Shown piece by piece: positions 33,808-42,046 of a stretch of DNA of 64,000 nt. How positions within the stretch are numbered: position 1 is the first letter of the stretch; the number at the start of each line of letters is the position of its first letter. The DNA is from Promicromonospora iranensis. GTDB taxonomy: Bacteria; Actinomycetota; Actinomycetes; Actinomycetales; Cellulomonadaceae. The stretch lies in assembly GCF_028994775.1 (NCBI RefSeq), contig NZ_JAJQMN010000014.1, positions 53,522-117,521 of the forward strand, given 5' to 3'. The notes under the pieces were generated by a model, which was given only the letters and a program-made list of their open reading frames with translations, was not told where the DNA came from and searched no databases. A program made the translations under genes and the position numbers.

Positions 33808-34788
33808 ATGTTCCCCTTCACCTACACCAGGGCGACCTCCGTCCACGAAGCGATCGAAGCCGGTGAGCGCGGAGGCAGGTACATCGCCGGGGGCACCACC
33901 CTGGTGGACCTCATGCGCGAGACGGTCGAGCGCCCACGCGCCCTCGTCGACATCGTCGGCCTTCCCCTGTCCGACGTCAGCGCCACGCCGCGTGGCGGCC
34001 TCCGCATCGGAGCACTCGCCCGGATGGCGGACGTCGCCGCGGACCCCGTCGTGCGGCAGACCTACCCCGCCGTCGCGCAGGCGCTGGAGCTGAGCGCCTC
34101 GGCGCAGCTGCGCAACATGGCCACCATCGGCGGCAACGTCATGCAGCGCCCGCGATGCGCGTACTTCCGCGACGTCTCGGCTCCCTGCAACCGGCGCGAG
34201 CCCGGTTCGGGCTGCTCGGCCCTGGAGGGCTACAACCGGACCCACGCCATCCTCGGAACGTCCGAACACTGCGTCGCGACGCACCCGTCGGACCTGGCGG
34301 TCGTCCTGACGGCGCTTGAGGCCACCGTGCACATGGTCGGCCCGGAGGGCCGACGGGCCACACCGATCGGCCAGTTCCTGCTGCAGCCCGGCGACACGCC
34401 GGACCGGGAGCAGGACCTCCGACCCGGTGAGCTGATCGTGGCCCTCGAGATACCCCCGCTCCCGCGGCCACTGCGGTCCGGGTACCTGAAGGTGCGCGAC
34501 CGGGAGAGCTACGAGTTCGCGCTCACCTCCGTCGCCGTCGCGCTGCACATCAGGGGTGGCGTGATCCACACAGCCAAGGTCGCCGCCGGCGGGGTGGGCA
34601 CCATTCCCTGGAAGCTCCCGGCCGTCGAGCAGCACCTCGTCGGCAGACGCCCCTCGCCCGACCTCTGGGCACAGGCCGCCGAACGAGCCGCCGACGGGGC
34701 GCGACCACTGGTCCACAACGGATTCAAGACCGAGCTGCTGCGACGCACCGTCGAACGCCAGCTCCGCATCGTAGGAGGGCGCTCATGA
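33808..34788 (+). CDS. paoB: Periplasmic aldehyde oxidoreductase, FAD subunit (operon 1)
   Basis: 326 residues, xanthine-dehydrogenase subunit-M fold. FAD-binding signatures YIAGGTTLVDLMR and ATIGGNVMQRPRC. The cysteine-rich insert RCAYFRDVSAPCNRREPGSGC carries the extra [4Fe-4S] ligands typical of PaoB-type subunits and absent from ordinary subunit-M proteins. C-terminal CO dehydrogenase flavoprotein domain (YLKVRDRESYEFALTSVAVAL). ATG 33808 is five bases after the paoA stop with GGGAGGT at 33794-33800; the longer open frame upstream is a shadow of paoA. Confidence 0.9.
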   Translation: MFPFTYTRATSVHEAIEAGERGGRYIAGGTTLVDLMRETVERPRALVDIVGLPLSDVSATPRGGLRIGALARMADVAADPVVRQTYPAVAQALELSASAQLRNMATIGGNVMQRPRCAYFRDVSAPCNRREPGSGCSALEGYNRTHAILGTSEHCVATHPSDLAVVLTALEATVHMVGPEGRRATPIGQFLLQPGDTPDREQDLRPGELIVALEIPPLPRPLRSGYLKVRDRESYEFALTSVAVALHIRGGVIHTAKVAAGGVGTIPWKLPAVEQHLVGRRPSPDLWAQAAERAADGARPLVHNGFKTELLRRTVERQLRIVGGRS

Positions 34789-37025
34789 CCCCCCAGCCTG
34801 CCCCGCGGCCCGCCCGGCAGCCCCAGGCCGCGGTCGGCACGCCGCGGTCCCGCGTCGACGGACGTCTCAAGGTGACCGGCCAGGCCCGCTTCGCCGCGGA
34901 CCACGGCCCCGCCGACGGCATCGACGGGATCGTGCACGCGGTACTCGTGGACGCCACCATCGGCAGGGGAAGGATCACCAGCATCGAGGCCCGCGCCGCC
35001 CTGGCCGTCCCGGACGTCCTCACCGTGATCCACCACGGGAACGCGCCGCGGCTGCCGTACCGGGACAACTCCTTCCCCGACTCGATCCACCCGCCCGGCG
35101 AGCGGTTGCGCGCGTTCCAGGACAACCATGTCCGGTTCTTCGGACAACCGGTCGCCGTCGTCGTCGCCACGACCCTGGAGGCGGCGCGGCACGCCGCTCG
35201 CCTCGTCGAGGTCACCTACGACGCGGAGCCCCCACAGCTCGACCTCGTGACGGCACCCGCCCACGAGCCCGACATCTACACCCGGGGCGACGCCGCAGCC
35301 GCGCTCGCCTCGGCCCCGGTGCAGCTCGAGATGACCTACCGGATGGGGCGGAACCACCACAACGCGATGGAACCGCACGCGATAGTGGCGCGCTGGGACG
35401 GCGACCGCCTCACGGTCTGGGAGAAGACCCAGTGGGTCGCCGACCCCAGGAACGAGCTCGCGGCGGTCTTCGGGATCCCCCAGGCCGCCGTGCGGTGCTA
35501 CTCGCGCTTCGTCGGCGGAGCGTTCGGCAACTCCGGACGCACCTGGGTCCACTCCGTGGCCGCGGCGCTGGCGGCCCGGGAGCTTCGTCGCCCGGTCAAG
35601 CTCGTCCTCAGCAGGAGACAGCTCTACTTCGGCATCGGGTTCCGCCCGGCCTACGAGTACGGCGTGCGCCTCGGTAGCGAGCGAGATGGCCGGCTGACCG
35701 CCGTCGTGCACGACGTGCGGGGCGAGACCTCCCGCTACGAGCGCCACTCGGACGACCTCGCACTGGGCCGGATGCTCTACGACACGCCGAACTTCCGGCA
35801 GGACGTACGGCTCGTTCCCCTGGACGTCAACACACCGACGTGGATGCGTGGCCCGGGGTGGTCCACCACGGCGACCGCCCTGGAGACCTCCCTGGACGAG
35901 CTGGCGCACGAGCTCGGCATCGACCCGATCGAGCTGCGGATCCGCAACGAACCCGCCGACGACCCCGCGACCGGTCAGCCGTTCTCCACCAGGCGGCTCC
36001 ACGAGTGCTACACGACCGGCATGCGCGAGTTCGGCTGGCACCGGCGCAGCTCCCGTCCGCGGGCGGTCCGCGAGGGCGACTGGCTGATCGGTATGGGTAT
36101 GGCGGCCGGGGCCTACCCGGCCGAGAGCGCCCCCGCGCAGGCGCACGCCCGGCTCGGCGCCGACGGAACCGTCGTCGTCCGTTCGGCGAGCAGCGACATG
36201 GGCCCGGGCACGACGACGTCGATGGCACAGGTCGCCGCCGACGCCCTCGGTCTGCCGATGTGGAGCGTGCAGTTCCAGCTCGGCGACTCCATGATGCCCC
36301 CGGCCCCCGTGCACGCGCTGGCCTGGACCATGGCGAGCGTGGGCTCCGCCGTCCAGGCGACCTGCGACAGGCTGCGGCGCAAGGCGGTCGCCCTGGCGGT
36401 GGGCGACGACCGGTCGCCCTTGCACGGCGTGCCCGCCGACGAGGTCGTCGTGCGGCGCGGGTGGCTGCACACCAGGGCGGATCCGCGCCGTGGCGAGACC
36501 TATCAGCAGCTGCTGGCACGCAACGGCCGGACCCATCTCGAGGCGGTCGGTGGCTACGAGCCGCCCGAGGAGATCCGGTACTCGATGTACGCCTACAGCG
36601 CGATCTTCGCCGAGGTCGCCGTCGACGCCCGGCTCGGGATCGTGCGGGTCCGCCGGATGCTCGGGGTCTTCGACGCCGGACGCATCGTCAACCCCAAGCT
36701 CGCCGACAGCCAGGCCCACGGTGGCATGATCGGCGGCCTGGGCCAAGCCCTGCTGGAGCACACCGTCACCGACCCGCGTGACGGCCGGATCCTGAACGCC
36801 AACCTCGCGGACTACCTCGTGCCGACCAACGCGGACGCGACCGACATCCGTGCGATCTATATCGAAGGCGTCGACAACGAGGCCGCACCGATCGGCGTCA
36901 AAGGGCTCGGCGAGGTCGTGCAGGTCGGCGTGGCGCCCGCGATCGCCAACGCCGTCTTCAACGCGACAGGACGCCGGGTCCGCGACCTGCCCATCACGCC
37001 CGAGGCCCTGCTCATGCCCCGGTGA
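34785..37025 (+). CDS. paoC: Periplasmic aldehyde oxidoreductase, molybdopterin subunit (operon 1)
   Basis: 746 residues, xanthine-oxidase large-subunit fold without a signal peptide (it is carried out with the Tat signal of PaoA). Seen: SRVDGRLKVTGQARFAAD, EPHAIVARWDGDRLTVWEKTQ, FVGGAFGNSG for Moco binding, MRGP-containing active-site loop (WMRGPGWSTTATALE), GPGTTTSMAQVAADALGLP, and the base-catalyst glutamate in KGLGEVVQVG near the end. The loop after MRGP reads GWSTT where most relatives, including the copy at 43234, have NEAPG or GEAPG, so substrate range may differ. ATGA overlap with paoB. No xdhC gene follows in this operon. Confidence 0.9.
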   Translation: MTPQPAPRPARQPQAAVGTPRSRVDGRLKVTGQARFAADHGPADGIDGIVHAVLVDATIGRGRITSIEARAALAVPDVLTVIHHGNAPRLPYRDNSFPDSIHPPGERLRAFQDNHVRFFGQPVAVVVATTLEAARHAARLVEVTYDAEPPQLDLVTAPAHEPDIYTRGDAAAALASAPVQLEMTYRMGRNHHNAMEPHAIVARWDGDRLTVWEKTQWVADPRNELAAVFGIPQAAVRCYSRFVGGAFGNSGRTWVHSVAAALAARELRRPVKLVLSRRQLYFGIGFRPAYEYGVRLGSERDGRLTAVVHDVRGETSRYERHSDDLALGRMLYDTPNFRQDVRLVPLDVNTPTWMRGPGWSTTATALETSLDELAHELGIDPIELRIRNEPADDPATGQPFSTRRLHECYTTGMREFGWHRRSSRPRAVREGDWLIGMGMAAGAYPAESAPAQAHARLGADGTVVVRSASSDMGPGTTTSMAQVAADALGLPMWSVQFQLGDSMMPPAPVHALAWTMASVGSAVQATCDRLRRKAVALAVGDDRSPLHGVPADEVVVRRGWLHTRADPRRGETYQQLLARNGRTHLEAVGGYEPPEEIRYSMYAYSAIFAEVAVDARLGIVRVRRMLGVFDAGRIVNPKLADSQAHGGMIGGLGQALLEHTVTDPRDGRILNANLADYLVPTNADATDIRAIYIEGVDNEAAPIGVKGLGEVVQVGVAPAIANAVFNATGRRVRDLPITPEALLMPR

Positions 37026-37094
37026 CGACGCACCGGTGGTCACGAGCGACCCGAGCCCCACCTCGGGCACCACCCGGAGCTCCGGCTCACGCCG

Positions 37095-37109
37095 TTGTTG
37101 ACATGTCAT
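37095..37109. promoter_or_regulatory. Second MarR-type half-perfect palindrome
   Basis: TGTTGACATGTCATC repeats the first 13 bases of the 16-bp palindrome at 37691-37706. It lies at the very 3' end of the membrane-protein gene, overlapping its stop codon and 70 bp after paoC. Confidence 0.45.
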
Positions 37110-37636
37110 CCGCCTGCCAGAACAGCACGGGGAGCGGGCGGCTCCTCGGACTCCTGCCCATAGATGGCGACCAGGGCGAACCACACCGCGGTGACGATCC
37201 CCGCCGGACTGAGGAACTCCTCGGGCACTGTCGTGCCGACGAAGGAGTATCCACCGAGCCACACGCCAGAGACGAGTCCGGCGACACGCACGAGCCAGGA
37301 TCGGGACACCAGCGAGCTTGCGACGATCCAGACACCGGCAAGGACGTGACCGCCGAGACGGACCGCCCACGCGGTCTCGTAGGAGATGTCGTTGATCATC
37401 AGGATGCCTGCCAGAACGTCCAGGGCGACCCAGCCGTACCCGGCAGCCCTGGCCCATGGTGCGGCGTCCAGGCGCGACACGAGGAGCAGGATCGAGAGGT
37501 GGAAGAAGACGCCGAGGTACTCCCCCCACACCACGGTGGGGTCGATCAGCAGAGCGAGCACGACGGGGACGAAGAGCGCGAGCGGGAGGAGTGCGATGTA
37601 GCGCAGGCCGACGTAGCGCCGTTGAGAGTCGAGCAC
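37106..37636 (-). CDS. Integral membrane protein, unknown function
   Basis: 176 residues with about six hydrophobic segments (YIALLPLALFVPVVLALLI, YLGVFFHLSILLLVS, GYGWVALDVLAGILMI, LGGHVLAGVWIVASSLV, VAGLVSGVWLGGYSFV, AGIVTAVWFALVAIY). I do not recognise a family. GTG 37636 is chosen, with an AGGGG about eight bases upstream; an ATG at 37699 would start inside the operator palindrome and add a basic, unlikely leader. It is divergent from the MarR gene and the likely target of that regulator; the operator lies between them. The transported or sensed compound is unknown. Confidence 0.7.
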   Translation of the reverse strand: MLDSQRRYVGLRYIALLPLALFVPVVLALLIDPTVVWGEYLGVFFHLSILLLVSRLDAAPWARAAGYGWVALDVLAGILMINDISYETAWAVRLGGHVLAGVWIVASSLVSRSWLVRVAGLVSGVWLGGYSFVGTTVPEEFLSPAGIVTAVWFALVAIYGQESEEPPAPRAVLAGG

Positions 37637-37652
37637 GGAGGAACCCCTAGGA

Positions 37653-37680
37653 TTGTGGCGATACTGGTTCGACCTACGAT
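37653..37680 (+). promoter_or_regulatory. Candidate promoter of the MarR gene
   Basis: TTGTGG (37653-37658) and TACGAT (37675-37680) are 16 bp apart and read toward the MarR ATG at 37698, giving a very short leader. Confidence 0.45.
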
Positions 37681-37690
37681 AGAAAGCGAA

Positions 37691-37706
37691 TGTTGACATG
37701 TCAACA
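37691..37706. promoter_or_regulatory. Perfect 16-bp palindrome, MarR operator
   Basis: TGTTGACATGTCAACA is a perfect palindrome. It covers the MarR start codon and lies in the divergent region with the membrane-protein gene. Length and position fit a MarR-family operator with autorepression. Confidence 0.75.
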
Positions 37707-38123
37707 CGGGTCGAGAGTGCCGCGGAGCTGTGGTTGACATGGAAGCGCGCGTTCGAGGCGGTGCGAGCACCGATCGTCGCCGACGTGACCGCCGGATCCG
37801 ATCTCTCGGAGCCCGAGCTGAGCGTCCTGGTCACACTTTTCGAGGCCGGCGGCGCCGCGCGCCAGAACGTCCTGGCCGCAGAGCTGGGCTGGGACCGGAC
37901 CCGGCTGTCGCACCTGCTCACCAGGATGGAGGCGCGCGAGTACGTGACCCGTGGAAAGGTGACGGGGGGTGTCGAGGTGGCCCTGCTCACCAGGGGCAGG
38001 GATGCGCTCGACACGTCGATACCGACATTGGAGGACTCAGCCCGACGTCACCTGCTCGATGCCCTCGACCCCGAGGACGTCAGGGCGCTCCGAAGGATTG
38101 TTCGCAGGCTCCTGACGTCCTGA
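37698..38123 (+). CDS. MarR family transcriptional regulator
   Basis: 141 residues. Winged helix: LSVLVTLFEAGGAARQNVLAAELGWDRTRLSHLLTRMEAREYVTRGKVTGGVEVALLTRGRDAL, with the wing at RGKVTGGVEVALLT (the usual D-x-R is replaced by GGVE). Flanking helices form the dimer interface. ATG 37698 sits inside its own palindromic operator. Ligand unknown; divergent membrane protein is the presumed target. Confidence 0.88.
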   Translation: MSTRVESAAELWLTWKRAFEAVRAPIVADVTAGSDLSEPELSVLVTLFEAGGAARQNVLAAELGWDRTRLSHLLTRMEAREYVTRGKVTGGVEVALLTRGRDALDTSIPTLEDSARRHLLDALDPEDVRALRRIVRRLLTS

Positions 38124-38385
38124 GGCACGCGAGGGTCCTGAGTTACTTGGCGCCCCGAGTCACCGGGCACCGCCCTGACCGAATGCCACACCGCCAGGTT
38201 CCTCCAGCGTGGTCGCCCATGGAACCCCACTGGTCACGGTCTGCGGATCCGATCAGGTAGGCGCCGATGGTCGTCTCATGGACCACGCCCTGCGGGTTCG
38301 ACGCCTCGACGTCGGGTGGTCGATGATCCCCGGCGCGGAGACTATGGTCACGACCGGCCGCAGCCGGCGATCAGAGAGGGAACCC
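38124..38385. other. 262-bp gap before the third MmyB-like regulator
   Basis: No gene or clear copy of the GATCGnnAGGyCCTG box seen. A GATCCGATCAGGTAGG stretch around 38249 bears a slight resemblance only. Confidence 0.3.
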
Positions 38386-39228
38386 ATGGTGATCGATCGG
38401 GCCGGGCTCGCCGAGTTCCTGCGACGGCGCCGCGAGTCGCTGCAACCTGAGGACGTCGGCCTCCCGCGCGGATCGCGCCGAAGGACCGGCGGCCTGCGAC
38501 GGGAGGAGGTCGCCTCGCTCTGTCACATGTCGGCCGACTACTACGCGCGGCTCGAACGAGAGCGCGGACCTCACCCGTCCGTGCAGATGATCACCTCCAT
38601 CGCGCAGGGACTGGGCCTCTGCCTCGACGAACGCGACCACCTGCTTCGGCTCTCCGGGCACAACCCACCGGCGCGCGGCGCGGCCGGCGAACACGTCAGC
38701 CCCGGTCTGCTCCGCATCCTCGACTGCCTGGACGACTCTCCCGCGGAGATCGTCACCGAGCTCGGGGAGACTCTCCGGCAGAGCCCGCTGGGGATCGCGC
38801 TCACCGGCGACCGGACCCGGCACACGGGACCCGCCCGTAGCATCGGCTACCGGTGGTTCACCGACCCCACCACACGACAGCTCTACGACCCCGACGACCA
38901 TCCCCTGCTCACCCGCACTTTCACCGCCGGCCTGCGCCACGTCGCCGCACTGCGCGGCCCCGGCTCCCGGGCAGCGCAGCTGGCGGACCACCTGCTCGGG
39001 CAGAACGACGAGTTCCGCGAGGCGTGGAACGCTCACGAGGTCGGCGTGCGGTCGGTCGCCGTCAAGCGCTTGGTCCACCCTGAGGTCGGCGCCCTGGAAC
39101 TGACCTGTCAGTCCCTGCTCGACCCGGACCAGTCGCACCGCCTGCTCGTCTTCGCGGCCGTCCCCGGCTCCGAGAGCGACGAGAAGCTGCAGCAGCTGTC
39201 CGACATCGCAGCGCGGACGTGTGACTGA
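38386..39228 (+). CDS. MmyB-like XRE-family transcriptional regulator (copy 3)
   Basis: 280 residues, strongly similar to copy 1 at 22336 from end to end: FLRRRRESLQPEDVGLP, LRREEVASLCHMSADYYARLERERG, HNPPARG, LRILDCLDDSPAEIVTELGETLRQSPLGIALTGD, GYRWFTDPTTRQLYDPDDH. Identical recognition-helix core predicts the same DNA target as copy 1, i.e. the shared box. ATG 38386 has AGAGAGGG upstream. The next two transcription units both carry the box (sites C and D), so this is their likely regulator. Confidence 0.9.
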   Translation: MVIDRAGLAEFLRRRRESLQPEDVGLPRGSRRRTGGLRREEVASLCHMSADYYARLERERGPHPSVQMITSIAQGLGLCLDERDHLLRLSGHNPPARGAAGEHVSPGLLRILDCLDDSPAEIVTELGETLRQSPLGIALTGDRTRHTGPARSIGYRWFTDPTTRQLYDPDDHPLLTRTFTAGLRHVAALRGPGSRAAQLADHLLGQNDEFREAWNAHEVGVRSVAVKRLVHPEVGALELTCQSLLDPDQSHRLLVFAAVPGSESDEKLQQLSDIAARTCD

Positions 39229-39277
39229 TGCCCGCGAGGAACGGGCGCCATCCCTGCTCTCGCGCTGGTCAGGGGCG

Positions 39278-39296
39278 GATCGACAGGCCCTGAATA
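39278..39296 (+). promoter_or_regulatory. MmyB-type box, site C (upstream of 39348)
   Basis: GATCGACAGGCCCTGAATA, identical to site B; identity extends over 29 bp (39270-39298 versus 25759-25787). Lies 51 bp before the membrane-protein start. Confidence 0.7.
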
Positions 39297-39347
39297 ACGG
39301 TGCCGCCTTCCACCACTGTGGAGACCGTCTCCCCAGGGAAGGAAATC

Positions 39348-40274
39348 ATGTCCGACACGTTCAGCCTCAGAATCACCACGGAAAGCCCCTCGCGACGATC
39401 CCACGGCCCGGTCCGGCGAGCACTCGGATGGATCGTGGTGGCCGCAGCCGCCGCTGCCGCCGTGATCGTGCCGTTGTCCGGCGCGCCCGCGGCGGCGCAG
39501 TCCATCGCGCTGCTCGGTGTCGCCCTCGCCCTCGTGCAGGGCACGCGGCGATACGGCTGGGGACCGCTGCTCGCCTTCTTCGTGATCAGCTACGTCATCA
39601 GCTTCGCCTGGGAAAACCTGAGCGTCATGACGGGCTTCCCGTTCGGCAACTACCACTACACGCTCACGCCGCAGCTGCTCCACGTGCCCGTGATCATCGG
39701 TGTGGCCTACTTCGGCATCGGCTTCGTCAGCTGGATGACTGCCAACACGATCCTCGACCGTGCGGACGAACATCTGAACCTGCGCACCCGGGTCGGCCGG
39801 ATCAACGTCTTCGCGCTGCCGGTGCTGGCCGGTGCCGTCATGACGATGTTCGACGTCGGCATCGACTCGATCTCCTCGACCGTCCGAGGCGCATGGGTCT
39901 GGGAAGAAGGCGGCGGCGTCTTCGGCGTCCCCTTCACGAACTATCTCGGCTGGTGGTTCGTCACGTGGAGCTTCTTCCAGGTCTTCGCGCTGGCCCTCGC
40001 CGTTCGCCAGACCCGGCGCCCCGAGGAGACCGCTCACGGCCTGCCACGGATCTCCCACCTGCAACCCGTGCTCATCTACATGATGTTCGGTATCAGCTCG
40101 ATAGCCGCTTTCCTCGGCTTCACCGAGGGCGACACCGTCGTTGACACGACCGGCGCCGCGTGGAGCACGCCGGCGATCTTCGAGGCGCTCATGATCTTCA
40201 ACATCTTCAGCATCATCCCTGTCTCCCTCTTCGCGATCACGAAGATCGCCCGAGGCGACCTGAACCGCGCCTGA
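39348..40274 (+). CDS. Carotenoid biosynthesis-family membrane protein (CruF-like)
   Basis: 308 residues with about eight membrane helices. The stretch SFAWENLSVMTGFPFGNYHYT, with E-N/x-x-x-x-x-T-G-x-P-F-G-x-Y-x-Y, plus VPVIIGVAYFGIGFVSW, matches the family that includes the carotenoid hydratase CruF. CruF adds water to a C40/C50 carotenoid end group, but no crt genes are nearby, so this member may act on another isoprenoid or lipid. ATG 39348 has GGAAGG upstream. Box C in its promoter ties it to the SDR and pao2 units. Confidence 0.75.
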   Translation: MSDTFSLRITTESPSRRSHGPVRRALGWIVVAAAAAAAVIVPLSGAPAAAQSIALLGVALALVQGTRRYGWGPLLAFFVISYVISFAWENLSVMTGFPFGNYHYTLTPQLLHVPVIIGVAYFGIGFVSWMTANTILDRADEHLNLRTRVGRINVFALPVLAGAVMTMFDVGIDSISSTVRGAWVWEEGGGVFGVPFTNYLGWWFVTWSFFQVFALALAVRQTRRPEETAHGLPRISHLQPVLIYMMFGISSIAAFLGFTEGDTVVDTTGAAWSTPAIFEALMIFNIFSIIPVSLFAITKIARGDLNRA

Positions 40275-40296
40275 CACCCCGGCGACCTCAGCCTGG

Positions 40297-40315
40297 GATC
40301 GGCAGGTCCTGGATG
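40297..40315 (+). promoter_or_regulatory. MmyB-type box, site D (upstream of paoA2)
   Basis: GATCGGCAGGTCCTGGATG, with the CAGGTCCTG palindromic core. It lies 109 bp upstream of the second paoA gene. Confidence 0.65.
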
Positions 40316-40424
40316 TCCTTCGCCCCAGTGCCCAACCTGGGACCAGTACCGAGCCGGAGACCACACGGATGGTCGCGGCGCTGTCCTTCCCCGCCCGAAG
40401 CTGCGACCAGCCAGGAGAGACTCG

Positions 40425-41051
40425 ATGAATCCAGAGAACGATGCGGGACACGGCCGTTCGGGCGTCTCCCGGCGAAACTTCCTGGGCGGCGGCCTGGTCG
40501 CCGCCGCCGTGACGCCACTGCTGAACGCGACAGCCGAGGCCGAGGCGGCAGAGGCGGCTTCCGCCACCGCGGGCGGGGTGGCACAGGTGCTGGTGCGGGC
40601 CGCCGTCAACGGCGCACCGGTCACGGTGCTGGTCGACCCACGGGCCACCCTGCTCGACACGCTCCGCGAGAGGCTCGACCTCAAGGGCACGAAGAAGGGC
40701 TGCGACCGGGGCCAGTGCGGTGCCTGCACCGTGCACGTCGACGGGCGGCGCGTGCTGTCCTGTCTGACCCTGGCCGCGTCGACGACAGGCCACGAGGTCA
40801 CCACGATCGAGGGCCTGGCCGACGGGGACCGCTTGCACCCGATGCAGCAGGCGTTCATCGAGCACGACGGCCTGCAGTGCGGCTTCTGCACCCCGGGACA
40901 GATCATGTCCGCGGTCGCCATGGTCGACGACGAGGGTCCCGCCCGCTCGGACGACGAGATCCGGGAGCGCATGTCTGGCAACATCTGTCGCTGCAGCGCC
41001 TACCCGCGCATCGTCGACGCGATCCGTGACGCGCAGCAGGTGATGCGCTGA
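40425..41051 (+). CDS. paoA: Periplasmic aldehyde oxidoreductase, 2Fe-2S subunit (operon 2)
   Basis: 208 residues. Twin-arginine signal (VSRRNFLGGGLVAAAVTPLL). Cluster motifs KKGCDRGQCGACTVHVDG, CLTLAA, QCGFCTPGQIM and GNICRCSAYPRI. Homologous to the copy at 33149 but clearly diverged, especially in the signal region. ATG 40425 follows GGAGAGA. First gene of a four-gene operon (2Fe-2S, FAD, XdhC-like, Mo subunit) and preceded by box D, so under the proposed MmyB-type control rather than the TetR of operon 1. Confidence 0.9.
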   Translation: MNPENDAGHGRSGVSRRNFLGGGLVAAAVTPLLNATAEAEAAEAASATAGGVAQVLVRAAVNGAPVTVLVDPRATLLDTLRERLDLKGTKKGCDRGQCGACTVHVDGRRVLSCLTLAASTTGHEVTTIEGLADGDRLHPMQQAFIEHDGLQCGFCTPGQIMSAVAMVDDEGPARSDDEIRERMSGNICRCSAYPRIVDAIRDAQQVMR

Positions 41052-42028
41052 TGCGGCCCTACACCTTCGCCCAGCCGCGCTCGGTCCGCGAGGCCCTGCG
41101 GGGCGCCGGACCCGACACCGCGTTCCTGGCCGGGGGCACCACCCTGGTGGACCTGATGAAGCTCGAGGTGGTCACCCCGGAACGGGTCGTGGACATCAAC
41201 CGGCTCCCGCTGGACGGCATCACCCTGGACCACAAGGGGCTGCACATCGGTGCGCTCGAACGCATGAGCGACGTGGCGGCCGACCGGAGGGTGCGGGAGA
41301 ACTACCCGATGGTCGCGCAGGCGCTGGAGCTGAGCGCCTCGGCTCAGCTGCGCAACATGGCGAGCATCGGCGGGAACCTGCTGCAGCGCACGCGGTGCGG
41401 CTACTTCCGCGACGTCAGCACCCCGTGCAACAAGCGCGAGCCGGGCAGCGGGTGCTCGGCGCTGGAGGGGATCAACCGCGGTCATGCGGTCCTCGGCACC
41501 AGCGACGACTGCATCGCGAGCCACCCCAGCGACCTGGCTGTCCCGCTCGTGGCGCTGAGCACGGTGGTGCACCTCGCCTCGGCGCGGGGCACCCGCAGCG
41601 TGCCGCTGGACACCTTCTACACCCTGCCCGGCGCCACGCCGGAGGTCGAGAACGTGCTGCGACCGAACGAGCTGATCACCGGCATCACTGTGCCCCGCTC
41701 ACCGTGGGCGGCGCACTCGCTCTATGTGAAGGTCCGTGACCGGCAGTCGTACGAGTTCGCACTCACCTCGGCGGCCGTCGCCCTCGGGATGCGGGGCCGG
41801 ACCATCACGAGTGCCCGGGTCGCCGCAGGCGGAGTGGGGACCAGGCCGTGGCGGCTGACGGCGGTCGAACGCGCCCTGACCGGCCGGCCTGCCACCGCTG
41901 CCACGTTCGAGGCCGCCGTCGTCCGTGCCGCGGACGGTGCGCAGCCGCGCGAGCACAACGCGTTCAAGCCCGCCCTGCTGCGCCGCACCCTGGTGCGGGC
42001 TCTGACCGAGCTGCAGGAGAGCCGATGA
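41051..42028 (+). CDS. paoB: Periplasmic aldehyde oxidoreductase, FAD subunit (operon 2)
   Basis: 325 residues. FLAGGTTLVDLMKLE and ASIGGNLLQRTRC for FAD; RCGYFRDVSTPCNKREPGSGC for the extra [4Fe-4S] cluster; C-terminal YVKVRDRQSYEFALTSAAVAL. Same architecture as the copy at 33808. Start ATG 41051 overlaps the paoA stop by one base (TGATG), indicating translational coupling. Confidence 0.9.
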   Translation: MRPYTFAQPRSVREALRGAGPDTAFLAGGTTLVDLMKLEVVTPERVVDINRLPLDGITLDHKGLHIGALERMSDVAADRRVRENYPMVAQALELSASAQLRNMASIGGNLLQRTRCGYFRDVSTPCNKREPGSGCSALEGINRGHAVLGTSDDCIASHPSDLAVPLVALSTVVHLASARGTRSVPLDTFYTLPGATPEVENVLRPNELITGITVPRSPWAAHSLYVKVRDRQSYEFALTSAAVALGMRGRTITSARVAAGGVGTRPWRLTAVERALTGRPATAATFEAAVVRAADGAQPREHNAFKPALLRRTLVRALTELQESR

Positions 42029-42046
42029 CCAGCGCAGGCGGTAGCC

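Noticed and set aside
34509..37529. 1006-residue - strand open frame opposite paoC1
   Set aside because: Mirror of the paoC coding frame in high-GC DNA; low-complexity Arg/Gly/Val content and no domain.
38245..38262. GATCCGATCAGGTAGG as a sixth MmyB-type box
   Set aside because: Lacks the AGGyCCTG core and spacing; resemblance is limited to GATC and AGG.
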